A stretch of 64,000 nt of DNA from Bog-473 sp963834405 (GTDB lineage Bacteria > Actinomycetota > Acidimicrobiia > Acidimicrobiales > RAAP-2): assembly GCA_963834405.1 (NCBI GenBank), contig CAWIBX010000007.1, forward strand, positions 372,001-436,000, given 5' to 3'. Within the stretch, counting starts at the first letter, position 1; each line of letters opens with the position of its first letter. The notes below the pieces were generated by a model that made no database searches, had not been told where the DNA came from, and saw only the letters and a program-made list of their open reading frames with translations. This document shows positions 18,183-27,081 of this stretch, one piece after another. A program made the translations under genes and the position numbers.

Positions 18183-18851
18183 ATGGAACTCCACGAGGCC
18201 CTGTACACAACGCGCGCCATGCGCAGGGTCCGCCCGGACCCCATCCCCGTCGAGGTCCAGGAGCGCATCCTCGATGCTGCCGTCCGCGCCCCCTCAGGCG
18301 GCAACCAGCAGAACTGGCGCTTCCTCCTCGTAGACGACCCCGGCCAGAAGGCGGCCCTGGCGCCCCTGTACCAGCACGCCATGGGCGAGCTCTGGAAATC
18401 CGTCTACAAGCCCCAACTCGATGCGGCCCACGCCGACCCCGACCAACCCGACTCCATACAGATCCTCAAGGTCCAGCGCTCGGCCCAGTGGCTCGCCGAC
18501 CACTTCGAAGACGTCCCGCTGTTCCTGTTCCCGTTCAGCCAGCACGACCCCACGGGCGGCTCCATCTACCCCGCCGTCTGGAGCGCCATGCTCGCCGCCC
18601 GCGCCGAGGGCATCGGCAGCTGCCTCACCGCGTTGCTCCAGTTCTTCCACCCGGCCGAGACGTTCGACATCCTCGGCGTGCCCACCGACCAGGGCTGGGT
18701 GCTCTCCGGCACCGTCAGCTTCGGCTACCCCACCGGCACCTGGGGCGTGGCGCCCCGCATCCCGGTGCACAAGGTCTCCTACCGCAACACGTGGGGCGAC
18801 CCCGTCGGCTTCGAAGTGCTCGCGCCGCTGTGGCAGGGCGAGCCGGTGTGA
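18183..18851 (+). CDS. Nitroreductase family protein (FMN-dependent)
   Basis: 222 residues, usual family length. TTRAMRRVRPDPIP (residues 9-22) holds the Arg pair that contacts the FMN phosphate, APSGGNQQNWRFLLV (36-50) is the conserved second FMN loop, and AMLAARAEGIGSCLTAL (about 139-155) is the conserved helix at the dimer interface. Such enzymes reduce nitro groups, quinones or enones with NAD(P)H; the substrate is not predictable. Its stop codon overlaps the GTG of the carboxylase gene (GTGTGA), so the two are translationally coupled and probably work in one process. A truncated duplicate sits at 9271. Confidence 0.9.
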   Translation: MELHEALYTTRAMRRVRPDPIPVEVQERILDAAVRAPSGGNQQNWRFLLVDDPGQKAALAPLYQHAMGELWKSVYKPQLDAAHADPDQPDSIQILKVQRSAQWLADHFEDVPLFLFPFSQHDPTGGSIYPAVWSAMLAARAEGIGSCLTALLQFFHPAETFDILGVPTDQGWVLSGTVSFGYPTGTWGVAPRIPVHKVSYRNTWGDPVGFEVLAPLWQGEPV

Positions 18852-20695
18852 CGGACCTCGTCGCACAGTTCGCGGGCATGGTGGTCTCCGTGTCCGTGGC
18901 GCCGGGCGACGTCGTTGGCGCGGGCACCGTCCTGGTCGTGCTCGAGTCCATGAAGATGGAACACGTCGTCGAGGCAGCGGTCGGGGGCGTCGTCGATTCG
19001 ATCGCCGTAACCGTCGGTGACGCGGTGCAAACCGGGGACGTGCTCCTACGGATGAGCACCATCGAAGTGGAGTCCGTCTTCGCCGAGGCAGAACCAGAAT
19101 CCGAACCGCAGCTGACTGGTCCGGACGAGGTGCGTCCCGAACTGACCGAGCTGCGGTCCCGGGTGGCGCAGACGCTGGACGCCGGAAGGCCCGAGGCAAC
19201 CGAGCGCCGCCACGCCGGCGGCCGCCGCACGGCGCGCGAGAACATCGAGGACCTGTGCGACCCCGGCTCCTTCGAGGAGTACGGCGGGCTCGTCGTGGCC
19301 GCGCAGCGGGCCCGGCGGAGCGTCGACGACCTCATGGCGAACACTCCCGCCGACGGCCTGATTGCGGGCATCGGCCGGGTCAACGGCGACATCTTCGACA
19401 GTGACCGGTCGCGCTGTGCCGTGCTGTCGTACGACTATTCTGTCCTCGCCGGCACCCAGGGACAGATGAACCACCACAAGAAGGACCGCCTCTTCGCGCT
19501 GGCCGGGCGCCTGCGCCTCCCGGTGGTCCTCTTCGCCGAAGGAGGTGGCGGCCGGCCGGGTGACACCGACATGGCCGTCGTCACGGGGCTCGACACGGAG
19601 GCCTTCGCCCTCTTTGGGTCGCTGAGCGGGCGGGTGCCGCTAGTCGGCATTGTGTCCGGGCGCTGCTTCGCCGGCAACGCCGCGCTGCTCGGATGCTGCC
19701 ACGTCGTCATCGCCACCCCCGACGCCAACGTCGGCATGGGCGGCCCCGCCATGATCGAGGGCGGCGGGCTGGGCGTCTTCGCCCCCGAGGACGTGGGCCC
19801 GGTCTCGGTGCAGGTTTCGAACGGGGTGGTCGATGTCCTCGCCGCCGACGAGAAGGCAGCCGTCGAGGTAGCCCGCCGGTATCTGTCGTACTTCCAGGGG
19901 GACGTGCGCGAGTGGACGGCCCCGGACCAGGAACGGCTGCGGGAGGTCGTCCCGCTGGATCGGCGCCGCGTCTACGACGTGCGCCGCGCCATCGAAGGTT
20001 TGGCGGATGAGGGGTCGGTCCTCGAGCTGCGGCCGTCCTTCTTCCCGGGCCTGGTGACCGCGCTGATTCGGATGGAGGGCCGGGCGGTCGGGGTTTTGGC
20101 GAACAACCCCATGCACCAGGCCGGTGCGATCGATGCCGGGTGCGCCGACAAGGCCGCCCGCTTCATGCAGCTGTGCGAGGCCTTCAGTCTGCCGCTGCTG
20201 TTCCTGTGCGACACGCCGGGTTTCATGGTCGGGCCCGAGGCGGAGGAGACCGCCCTGGTCCGGCACGTCAGCCGGATGTTCGTCGTCGGGGCCTCGCTGA
20301 CCGTGCCGTTCGCCACTGTCGTCCTGCGCAAAGGGTACGGCCTGGGCGCGCAGGCGATGGCCGGCGGGTCATTCCGGCGGCCCCTCTTCACCGTGGCGTG
20401 GCCGACGGGCGAGCTGGGCGGAATGGGCCTCGAGGGCGCCGTACGGCTTGGGTTCCGCCGCGAGCTGAACCGTATAGACGACCCAGACGAGCGGGAGGCG
20501 GCGTTCTCGGCCATGGTGTTCCGGGCGTACGAACACGGAAGGGCGTTGAACGTGGCGGCGCACTTCGAGATCGACGACGTCATCGACCCGGCGACCACTC
20601 GGGCGCGTTTCGTGCACACGCTGGAGTCGGCGGGAACCCAGGAGCACTGGTCGACGGGACGGCGCCCGCCCCGGGCGTTCGTGGACACGTGGTGA
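18848..20695 (+). CDS. Acyl-CoA carboxylase: biotinyl domain fused to carboxyltransferase
   Basis: 615 residues from GTG 18848. Residues 1-75 are a biotinyl/lipoyl-attachment domain with ESMKMEH, in which Lys36 would carry biotin. Residues about 95-615 form an AccD/PccB-type carboxyltransferase: RRTARENIEDLCDPGSFEEYG is the usual N-terminal motif, GGGGRPGD and the GGGLGVFAPEDVGP region lie mid-protein, and LFLCDTPGFMVG with LRKGYGLGAQAMAGGSF forms the second crotonase-like half. Acyl-CoA carboxylases normally keep the biotin carrier on the alpha subunit with biotin carboxylase. Here the carrier is fused to the transferase and no biotin carboxylase is present, so one must be supplied from elsewhere. 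The decarboxylating sodium-pump type is less likely, because the partner membrane subunit is absent. Confidence 0.88.
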   Translation: MTDLVAQFAGMVVSVSVAPGDVVGAGTVLVVLESMKMEHVVEAAVGGVVDSIAVTVGDAVQTGDVLLRMSTIEVESVFAEAEPESEPQLTGPDEVRPELTELRSRVAQTLDAGRPEATERRHAGGRRTARENIEDLCDPGSFEEYGGLVVAAQRARRSVDDLMANTPADGLIAGIGRVNGDIFDSDRSRCAVLSYDYSVLAGTQGQMNHHKKDRLFALAGRLRLPVVLFAEGGGGRPGDTDMAVVTGLDTEAFALFGSLSGRVPLVGIVSGRCFAGNAALLGCCHVVIATPDANVGMGGPAMIEGGGLGVFAPEDVGPVSVQVSNGVVDVLAADEKAAVEVARRYLSYFQGDVREWTAPDQERLREVVPLDRRRVYDVRRAIEGLADEGSVLELRPSFFPGLVTALIRMEGRAVGVLANNPMHQAGAIDAGCADKAARFMQLCEAFSLPLLFLCDTPGFMVGPEAEETALVRHVSRMFVVGASLTVPFATVVLRKGYGLGAQAMAGGSFRRPLFTVAWPTGELGGMGLEGAVRLGFRRELNRIDDPDEREAAFSAMVFRAYEHGRALNVAAHFEIDDVIDPATTRARFVHTLESAGTQEHWSTGRRPPRAFVDTW

Positions 20696-21458
20696 CTGGG
20701 GGTCCAATCCATACCGTAACGGTCTGTTTCTATGCGTCTCGATCTGTGCGGCTGTGGAAGGAATTTGCCTCTGTTCCGTCATGACTGATCCCTCCTCGTC
20801 GCGGCCTGTGCCCCTGCGTTGGTTTGCAAACGGTTTGGCGACACCGCGGCTCACCATTGAGCCATCGGCCCGGCGGCCGGGTGAAGTAACGGGTGTGACG
20901 TGGGGTTGTGGCCGAGCAGTCCTTGTGGAGCCGACGGTGGAGGATCGCTTTACGGACTCGTCCGAGTTGACGGGACCAGGGCAGCTTCCATCATCCCCGC
21001 CCGTCCTGAATGGAGGGAGAACCCGTCACTGGTCCGCTGGGCTTCCGAGACGGACAGCGGCATCGGCGTCACCCGCGATCAGGTCGCTGCGCTCGCCGAG
21101 AAGTGGGGATCGACGCTCTAATGACTGCGGACTCGCGTACTGCTTCACATATTGGAAGGTGTGACGACCATCGGCTACGGAAGTTATCCTCGGCGTCACG
21201 GTAAGAACCTGGACCCGCACTGGTCACCGGGCTAGCTCCACCACGTGACGGACGCGAGTTTGACGGGTGCGTCTACCTACTGCCCTGCAGGAGTGGGGTC
21301 CCAGGAGAACGCCGCGCAATACACGGTCGAGAGCGCTCTTGGCAACGCTCGAAACACTCGTGGGCCGGCTACGAGTAGTGCCGTGCTCGCTCAAACGCTT
21401 TCGAGTGTTTGGGTGATGTGCCTGGCTCTGCGCGTCCGTGATGAGGACCTTTTCGATG
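20696..21458. other. Decayed stretch with an unidentified C-terminal fragment
   Basis: A plus-strand frame ending at 21121 reads RPEWRENPSLVRWASETDSG and then DQVAALAEKWGSTL, which looks like the end of a real protein but is unrecognised. Nothing else supported is seen. The stretch contains no hairpin that I would call a terminator for the carboxylase. Confidence 0.4.
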
Positions 21459-23162
21459 TCAGCAGCCGGGTGCAGAGGAGATGTAGATGTAGAGGTCGCG
21501 GCTACCAACCAATCCGAGCAGCTCGTAGCTTGTTGTCTTCACTAAGTGCAGGTTCGGATAGTGGAGCGCGGAGCCCGATACGACCGCGCATTCCCGAAAG
21601 CCCGGCTCGATTCGCGCGTACCACGGCTCGTAGGCGGGACCGGCTGGGTGCAACGACTTGTTGACGACGCCGGTGGCATGTGCGCCCACCCACTCGAATC
21701 CGGCGTCAACTGCTTTCGCTGGTACCCCGTGAGCCACTGCGACCTGGCCAGCGTGCCAGCGGGCAGCGCTGTATGTGTCCGCGTTGACGGTCAGTGCCGT
21801 GGTTACGAGGACGAGCAGGGCGGACAGCGCCACAACGGTCCCGGCCACCAGTCGGGGCCACTCCCTACGCGGCGCTGGCTGACTGTAGTAGAGGAGCAAC
21901 ACTCCGAACGCGAAGATCAAAGGCCAGAGGTACCGATCAAAGAACAGGTATGTGATCAGCCCGCAGACGGCCAAGCCTGTGGCGAACAAGACGCCGAACG
22001 CCCAGATGACGCCAATCGGAGTCCCCCACGCCCACGACCGCAAGCGGCGCAAGGCTTGGGGGTCGACCGTGACAGCGATCCCGGCCAGCAACCCTCCTGA
22101 CACTAGGCCGACGACGGTGAGCAGATCCCAGAGTGACGTGGGCAGCAGGGTCGGCCTTCCTCCCCCCAGCAACTCGATGTCTCCGAATCCTTGCGGGTCG
22201 AGGTAGTTCCCGATAAACAGCCCGTGATAGTGCCGGTCGATAGCCGCTCCGAGGACGAACACCGCGTAGGCCGTAATGGTGGACCAGGACAAGCGCCACC
22301 GGAGCCGCCGCCACGCCGCAAGGGCTACAGCGGGGGACAGCATGAACGCCATCGTGAAGTAATCCCGTACAACGCCAGCGATTGACGCGGGGCTAGGTCG
22401 GGTGATGGTCTCTTGAAGAGCGCCGGGGAGGTGGGTCGACCACCAGTAGACGACGGCGAATACGACCAACCCGGCAACGCCAGCAGCCAGATACCAATAC
22501 CGGCGCCCCGCGCTGTCGCCGGCCCCGGCGCAAAGGAGAACCGCAACCGGGGCAGCAAGGGCAAACTCGCGGATGGAGAACCCGAATAGGCCGACGGCCA
22601 TCGCCCCCCCGAGAAATGCCCACCGCAGCCAACCGTGCCGACTTAGAGCGGCTACGCCCAGAGCGAGGCAGGCTGTCTCGGCGGCGAAGGTTGGCACGTC
22701 GGTCATGAAGGTCGATGCGCTCCACGCGAACAACGGGACCGCCGCCACCAGCAGTACCGCTGCGGCCGCCCACGATTGCGCAAGCACCTGGCGGGCCACG
22801 TAGTAGGCGCATGAAACTCCTATAACGGCGAGCGCAGCGGTCGAAATGCCGAACACCCACCCGTGGTCACCAAAGACCCGCAGGAACGGCCACGACCACA
22901 GGATCTGCCCGATGAGCGTCATCTCGCCCCAGCCCGTGAATACCAGGTGCCCGGTCTGCGCGAAATGCTCTGCGATACGATGGTAGGCCCAGTCGTCGTT
23001 CTGGGGGATGCTGAACGACCCCGCAGCGAGTGAGACCAGCGCTGGCAACAGCACCACCACGCCGCAGAGCCCCCCGACAATGAGCCAGTCGGCCTTGGAC
23101 CAGACCCCACGACGCGGCTTCGACTGCTCGATGGTCGCCGTGGCGGCGGCCAATGTGCTCAT
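21459..23162 (-). CDS. Polytopic membrane protein, GT-C glycosyltransferase-like
   Basis: 567 residues with about 12 hydrophobic segments. After the first helix the sequence SIPQNDDWAYHRIAEHFAQTG places two acidic residues and an aromatic in the first outer loop, as in ArnT/PMT-like GT-C enzymes. STFMTDVPTFAAETACLAL (about 150-170) is the second conserved motif of this superfamily (TDxP). The C-terminal 110 residues are soluble and have HGVPAKAVDAGFEWVGAH, also common in these proteins. ATG 23162 is the start. It is the third unlinked gene of this type in the window and shares layout, though little sequence, with those at 2737 and 10065. Donor and acceptor are unknown. Confidence 0.68.
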   Translation of the reverse strand: MSTLAAATATIEQSKPRRGVWSKADWLIVGGLCGVVVLLPALVSLAAGSFSIPQNDDWAYHRIAEHFAQTGHLVFTGWGEMTLIGQILWSWPFLRVFGDHGWVFGISTAALAVIGVSCAYYVARQVLAQSWAAAAVLLVAAVPLFAWSASTFMTDVPTFAAETACLALGVAALSRHGWLRWAFLGGAMAVGLFGFSIREFALAAPVAVLLCAGAGDSAGRRYWYLAAGVAGLVVFAVVYWWSTHLPGALQETITRPSPASIAGVVRDYFTMAFMLSPAVALAAWRRLRWRLSWSTITAYAVFVLGAAIDRHYHGLFIGNYLDPQGFGDIELLGGGRPTLLPTSLWDLLTVVGLVSGGLLAGIAVTVDPQALRRLRSWAWGTPIGVIWAFGVLFATGLAVCGLITYLFFDRYLWPLIFAFGVLLLYYSQPAPRREWPRLVAGTVVALSALLVLVTTALTVNADTYSAARWHAGQVAVAHGVPAKAVDAGFEWVGAHATGVVNKSLHPAGPAYEPWYARIEPGFRECAVVSGSALHYPNLHLVKTTSYELLGLVGSRDLYIYISSAPGC

Positions 23163-24210
23163 CGCCGCGTTCTCTTAACCACCAACGAGCCCGTCAGCAG
23201 GACGTTCGTCATAAGCCGTGGACTGTAGCCGGGACCATTCTGCTGCCCCGCCTCTGGTATTTCATCAAGCAGCGAACTCCACGCGGGCGAGAAATTTTCC
23301 GCCGGGAAATGATTTCGCCAAGACGGTCGTTAGGTGGTGGCCATCGAGACGTGCTTTGTGCGCGGTTGAATCGCGGCCGGACTCTACCGTCAAGCCCCGT
23401 GGACAAAATGCCTGAGCCCGGCGACCTCATCGCCGCCTTCAGCCCGCAGCCGGGCCGGTGCTTTCGGATGATGCAGAGCCCTGCGGGTCGGCAGTCCAAT
23501 GCGCGGGTATTGATGTCTCAAAGAACTGGGACCTTGCGTTCTGACCAGCTGGTTGGCACGTCAGCACCGGTCATGGGTGGTGGTCGAGAATCGGGTCGGA
23601 CGCACAAGGGGCCGCAGGCTGTTGATTATGTGTCGGTGGGATTCGCTGGCGGCGAAAGTGTCGATACTTGCTTGGTCAGTCGATATCGAGAATGTCCAAA
23701 AAGTACGGTGGGCGAGGTCAGGATCGAGGCTGTAACCGACAAGGCCGCTCGCCGACGAAGGCTGCTTTCGTATGGCCAGAAAGTCGCGCATAATCCGGGG
23801 ATAGATCGGTAGCGTTGCAGCGGCAGTTTCGAGGATATAACAACGTAGTACGATCCGATTCCAGCCGTTGGCGGGGTGACCCATGGCAGTGCTGGCATAT
23901 TCACCGCCACGCGATTTCGGAAGTTCACGAATCTACACACATGACCTTGAAGACTGCCCAAGAAGGAACGGCGGGTCAGGTCGGCACCTTTGGGATCCTC
24001 AACACCCGAGGGTATCCGGCAGTACCGGACGCCTCCTTTGGCGGGAGCAAGACGGGCCACATCCATCGGTTAATTAACGCACCTGGCGTCGAGCCAGTTC
24101 ACCGTGGAAGACAACTGCCGGCCGGGGTCAACGTGAATGCCGTCGAGTACCACGCGGCACGTCCCGACGCACCAGAGTCCGGGAGGAGCGTGGTTGATAC
24201 CATCACAGGC
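23163..24210. other. Long intergenic stretch, no gene supported
   Basis: The frame of the downstream phosphoesterase stays open back to 23815. The upstream codons have mixed composition, no signal sequence and no match that I recognise, so I do not count them. The remainder has only short frames on both strands. Confidence 0.45.
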
Positions 24211-25734
24211 ATGAACGCCGACGACGACATGCGGGATCCCCCTTTACCTCACGAACATCCTGACGATCGTAGAAAGCTGAGCCGCCGTGCCCTCCTCGGG
24301 TATGCCGGCGCAGGCGCTGCTGCTGGCGCCCTCGGGCCGGTGCTCGTCGGCGGGGCGCTGTCCAGGGCCACAGCGGACCCACCAGTTCAGGGAGGCATTC
24401 CGGTGAGCCCTTCGTCGCCGCAGTACCCGGCGCTGAAGGTCCTTGGGCGCAAAGGCTTGCGGCTACCGGACTCGCTCCCCTTCCCGGATCTGCCTGCCGG
24501 CACCGACACCATGCCGACCATCGAGAACGTGGTCGTGATCATGATGGAGAACCATTCGTTCGACAACCTCCTCGGGATGCTCGGCCGGAGCGACGGATTC
24601 AAGCTCGGGCCTGGCGCACTGCCCACAGCGACCAACCCGTACGCCGATGGCCGGATACAGCACGCGTTCCACATGCCGACGACGTGCCAGCTGTCCGGCG
24701 CACCGAGCCAGGAGTGGTCGGTATCCCACAACGCCTACGACAACGGCGCCATGGACGGCTTCGTCCGTGGCTCCGGCGGAGTGGCGATGGGCTACTGGAC
24801 CCAGGACGACCTTCCGTTCACCTACAGCCTGGCGTCGTCGTTCCCCATCGCCGACCGCTGGTTCTGTTCAGTTCTCGGGCAGACGGATCCCAACCGCCGC
24901 TACCTGATCGCTGGGACCTCAGGTGGGATGACCGACGACGTCGGCATTCCGTCGCAGACCGCCCTCCTGTCGCAGACGGTGAACGGGACGATCTTCCAGA
25001 GACTCACGACGTACGGTATCGACTGGGCGAACTACGTGACCTCCTACCCGTTTGGTGCGACACCGGAGCTCTACCCGGCCAACGACACGTCGTTGGAGTC
25101 GGGCTCCAACCGACGGCCATTCGACCAGTTCTTTACCGACGCGGCGGCCCGAACGTTACCGAGCTTCTCGTTCCTCGACGAGAACTTCAGCACACAGTCC
25201 CAGGAGAACCCCCAGAACATCGTGGTGGGCGAGGCGATGCTCGCCCAGGTCGTCCAGGCAGTGGGCAACGGTCCGGGTTGGGCGCGGTCGTTGCTCGTCA
25301 TCACCTATGACGAGCACGGCGGTTACTACGACCACGTGCCGCCGCCCGTTGCCCTCGCGCCAGACTCACTTGCCCCCGTCGTGGTGGGTAACGAGAGCGC
25401 GTACGACGGTTTCGAGCGCTACGGGTTCCGTGTGCCCGGGCTCATCGTGTCTCCGTACTCAAGGCGACAGCACGTCAGCCACACGGTGTTCGACCACACC
25501 TCGATCCTCGCACTGGTGGAGCGGAAGTGGAACCTGCCGGCGATGACCTATCGCGACGCGAACGCTAACGACCTCACCGACCTCGTCGATCTCAACGCCA
25601 TGGCCCGAAGCCAACCGATCTTCCCGGCGCTACCCCCGTTGGCGGCTGCGGGCAATACTCCGGAGGCCTTGGCCTGCTCGATATCGGGTCCGGGCACGAT
25701 ACCTCCACCGGACAGCATCACTCCGGCTCCCTAA
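24211..25734 (+). CDS. Tat-exported phosphoesterase (PF04185 family; phospholipase C / acid phosphatase-like)
   Basis: 507 residues from ATG 24211; GTG 24190 and ATG 24229 are alternatives. A twin-arginine signal (KLSRRALLGYAGAGAAAGAL) directs the folded enzyme out. VVVIMMENHSFDNLLGMLG is the family's first motif, with the metal-binding Glu/Asn. GQTDPNRRYLIAGTSGGM, LLVITYDEHGGYYDHVPPP and FRVPGLIVSPYSR are its later conserved blocks, which carry further metal ligands (Asp, Glu, His). Members hydrolyse phospholipids or phosphate monoesters in the envelope or medium. It may scavenge phosphate, together with the second family member at 27082 and the PAP2 enzyme between them, but no Pho-box was identified. 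Confidence 0.9.
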   Translation: MNADDDMRDPPLPHEHPDDRRKLSRRALLGYAGAGAAAGALGPVLVGGALSRATADPPVQGGIPVSPSSPQYPALKVLGRKGLRLPDSLPFPDLPAGTDTMPTIENVVVIMMENHSFDNLLGMLGRSDGFKLGPGALPTATNPYADGRIQHAFHMPTTCQLSGAPSQEWSVSHNAYDNGAMDGFVRGSGGVAMGYWTQDDLPFTYSLASSFPIADRWFCSVLGQTDPNRRYLIAGTSGGMTDDVGIPSQTALLSQTVNGTIFQRLTTYGIDWANYVTSYPFGATPELYPANDTSLESGSNRRPFDQFFTDAAARTLPSFSFLDENFSTQSQENPQNIVVGEAMLAQVVQAVGNGPGWARSLLVITYDEHGGYYDHVPPPVALAPDSLAPVVVGNESAYDGFERYGFRVPGLIVSPYSRRQHVSHTVFDHTSILALVERKWNLPAMTYRDANANDLTDLVDLNAMARSQPIFPALPPLAAAGNTPEALACSISGPGTIPPPDSITPAP

Positions 25735-26191
25735 GCGGCAGGGATGTTTGCGCACCGCGGTGACGTCCGTCCGCTTGCCCTAAGGGCGGATGCACGAGTG
25801 TCGCTCACCTGACGAAGCCAGTGTCGCCCAGGTGCCGAAGCCGCGTCCGCAATATGTCAAACACCGACCGAAGCGAGTGTGTCGTTGAGGAGGCGAGGTT
25901 CCACGTGACCTGCGAAGTCCGAGGAGAGCGAGCCCGTGCTGTTTGGGTTGTGCCTCAGTGACGGATCTTGCTGCCGAAACCTCGATGAGCGGGGCAGCGC
26001 TGGGCATCTCGGAGGTCTACGAGGTGGCAGTCGGGCTTCGCGGGTGATGGGGACTTCTGGGCCCCTCTGCCGCCGCCAGGCGAATTGGAAGTCTGGGTGG
26101 CGAGGCCTGCAGCCCAGACACCGGAGACCCGCATGCTGTTGGAGGTGTCTCTGATACGTCAGACGGCCGCCGCCCTTCGACCACCCTGGGC
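25735..26191. other. Intergenic stretch without recognisable gene
   Basis: Short conflicting frames only; no hairpin, RNA or protein pattern that I could support. Confidence 0.45.
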
Positions 26192-26953
26192 GTGACTTGG
26201 CCAATAGGAAAGGTGACCCAGTACGCCGCCGGATCGGCTTCAAGGGCTCCGCTATTGCGTCCACGCGCAAAGGCGACAATACGACATCTCGTGGGCCGCA
26301 TAGTTTTGCTCTCCGTGCCGCGCGCCAAGCTCAAGGTCACCGCGCTTCTGTGCCTTCTCGCAACTGCGCTTCTGGCCTTTGCCGTGGCACACACCCGCGC
26401 CCCGTTTGCGTTCGAGGAACCCGCTCTCAAGTGGCTGGGGCCTCCTTCTGCCAGGAGCACCTGGGCGGATCTCGCAGACCTGCTCGCCGCCCCGGCTATC
26501 ACCGCTGCGCTCGCCCTCTCCTTGGTCCTCGGCTCGGTCAGACGAGCATTTCTACGTGTCGCCGTCTACGTCGCGCTTGCCGCCGCGGCGCTGATCGTCA
26601 GTGAGCACGTTGCCAAGCCACTGGTCCAGCGAACGATTTATGGCGAGCTCACCTTCCCCTCGGGGCACGTCACCGCGGTCTGCGCCACGGCGCTAGCCAT
26701 GTGGCTGGCGCTCTACCCGCTGCTCGGGAAGTGGGCACGCAACATCGCGCTCGTGCTCGGCGTCGCTTGGACCCTGTTGATATCGCTTGCCGTGGTCGGC
26801 GCGTACTGGCACACACCTCTGGACGCCGTGGGGTCCATCTTGCTATCTGTCGGCATCGTCACTGCAGGCGCCGCTGTCTTGGAGCCGGCCGGGACTCGAG
26901 GACCCTTCATGGGTGCAGGGCGCGCTCGGATTGGGGAACGCGGAGGCGGGTAG
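26192..26953 (+). CDS. PAP2-type membrane phosphatase
   Basis: About 253 residues as drawn. GTG 26192 is the longest start, with GTG 26291 and GTG 26315 in frame giving shorter and perhaps more typical N-termini. Five to six transmembrane segments are visible. The three phosphatidic-acid-phosphatase motifs are present: KPLVQRTIYG (a degenerate KxxxxxxRP), FPSGHVTA, and VVGAYWHTPLDAVG with the catalytic His and Asp. Likely substrates are lipid phosphates such as undecaprenyl pyrophosphate or phosphatidate, on the outer membrane face. It is convergent with the phosphoesterase at 27082. Confidence 0.82.
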   Translation: MTWPIGKVTQYAAGSASRAPLLRPRAKATIRHLVGRIVLLSVPRAKLKVTALLCLLATALLAFAVAHTRAPFAFEEPALKWLGPPSARSTWADLADLLAAPAITAALALSLVLGSVRRAFLRVAVYVALAAAALIVSEHVAKPLVQRTIYGELTFPSGHVTAVCATALAMWLALYPLLGKWARNIALVLGVAWTLLISLAVVGAYWHTPLDAVGSILLSVGIVTAGAAVLEPAGTRGPFMGAGRARIGERGGG

Positions 26954-27081
26954 TACTCCGGTGTCGCACCAAACTTCCTCACGCAATGGTGAGTTCAGTT
27001 CGCCGGACCAAGGTCTGCCTCGTGCTGAATGACACCCGAGCCGGGCGGCGGCAGAAAAACCACCACCGGTGGCTTAACTAC

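Noticed and set aside
23815..24210. N-terminal extension of the Tat phosphoesterase
   Set aside because: The frame is open, but a Tat signal must lie near the start, and the extra 132 codons would place it far inside the protein.
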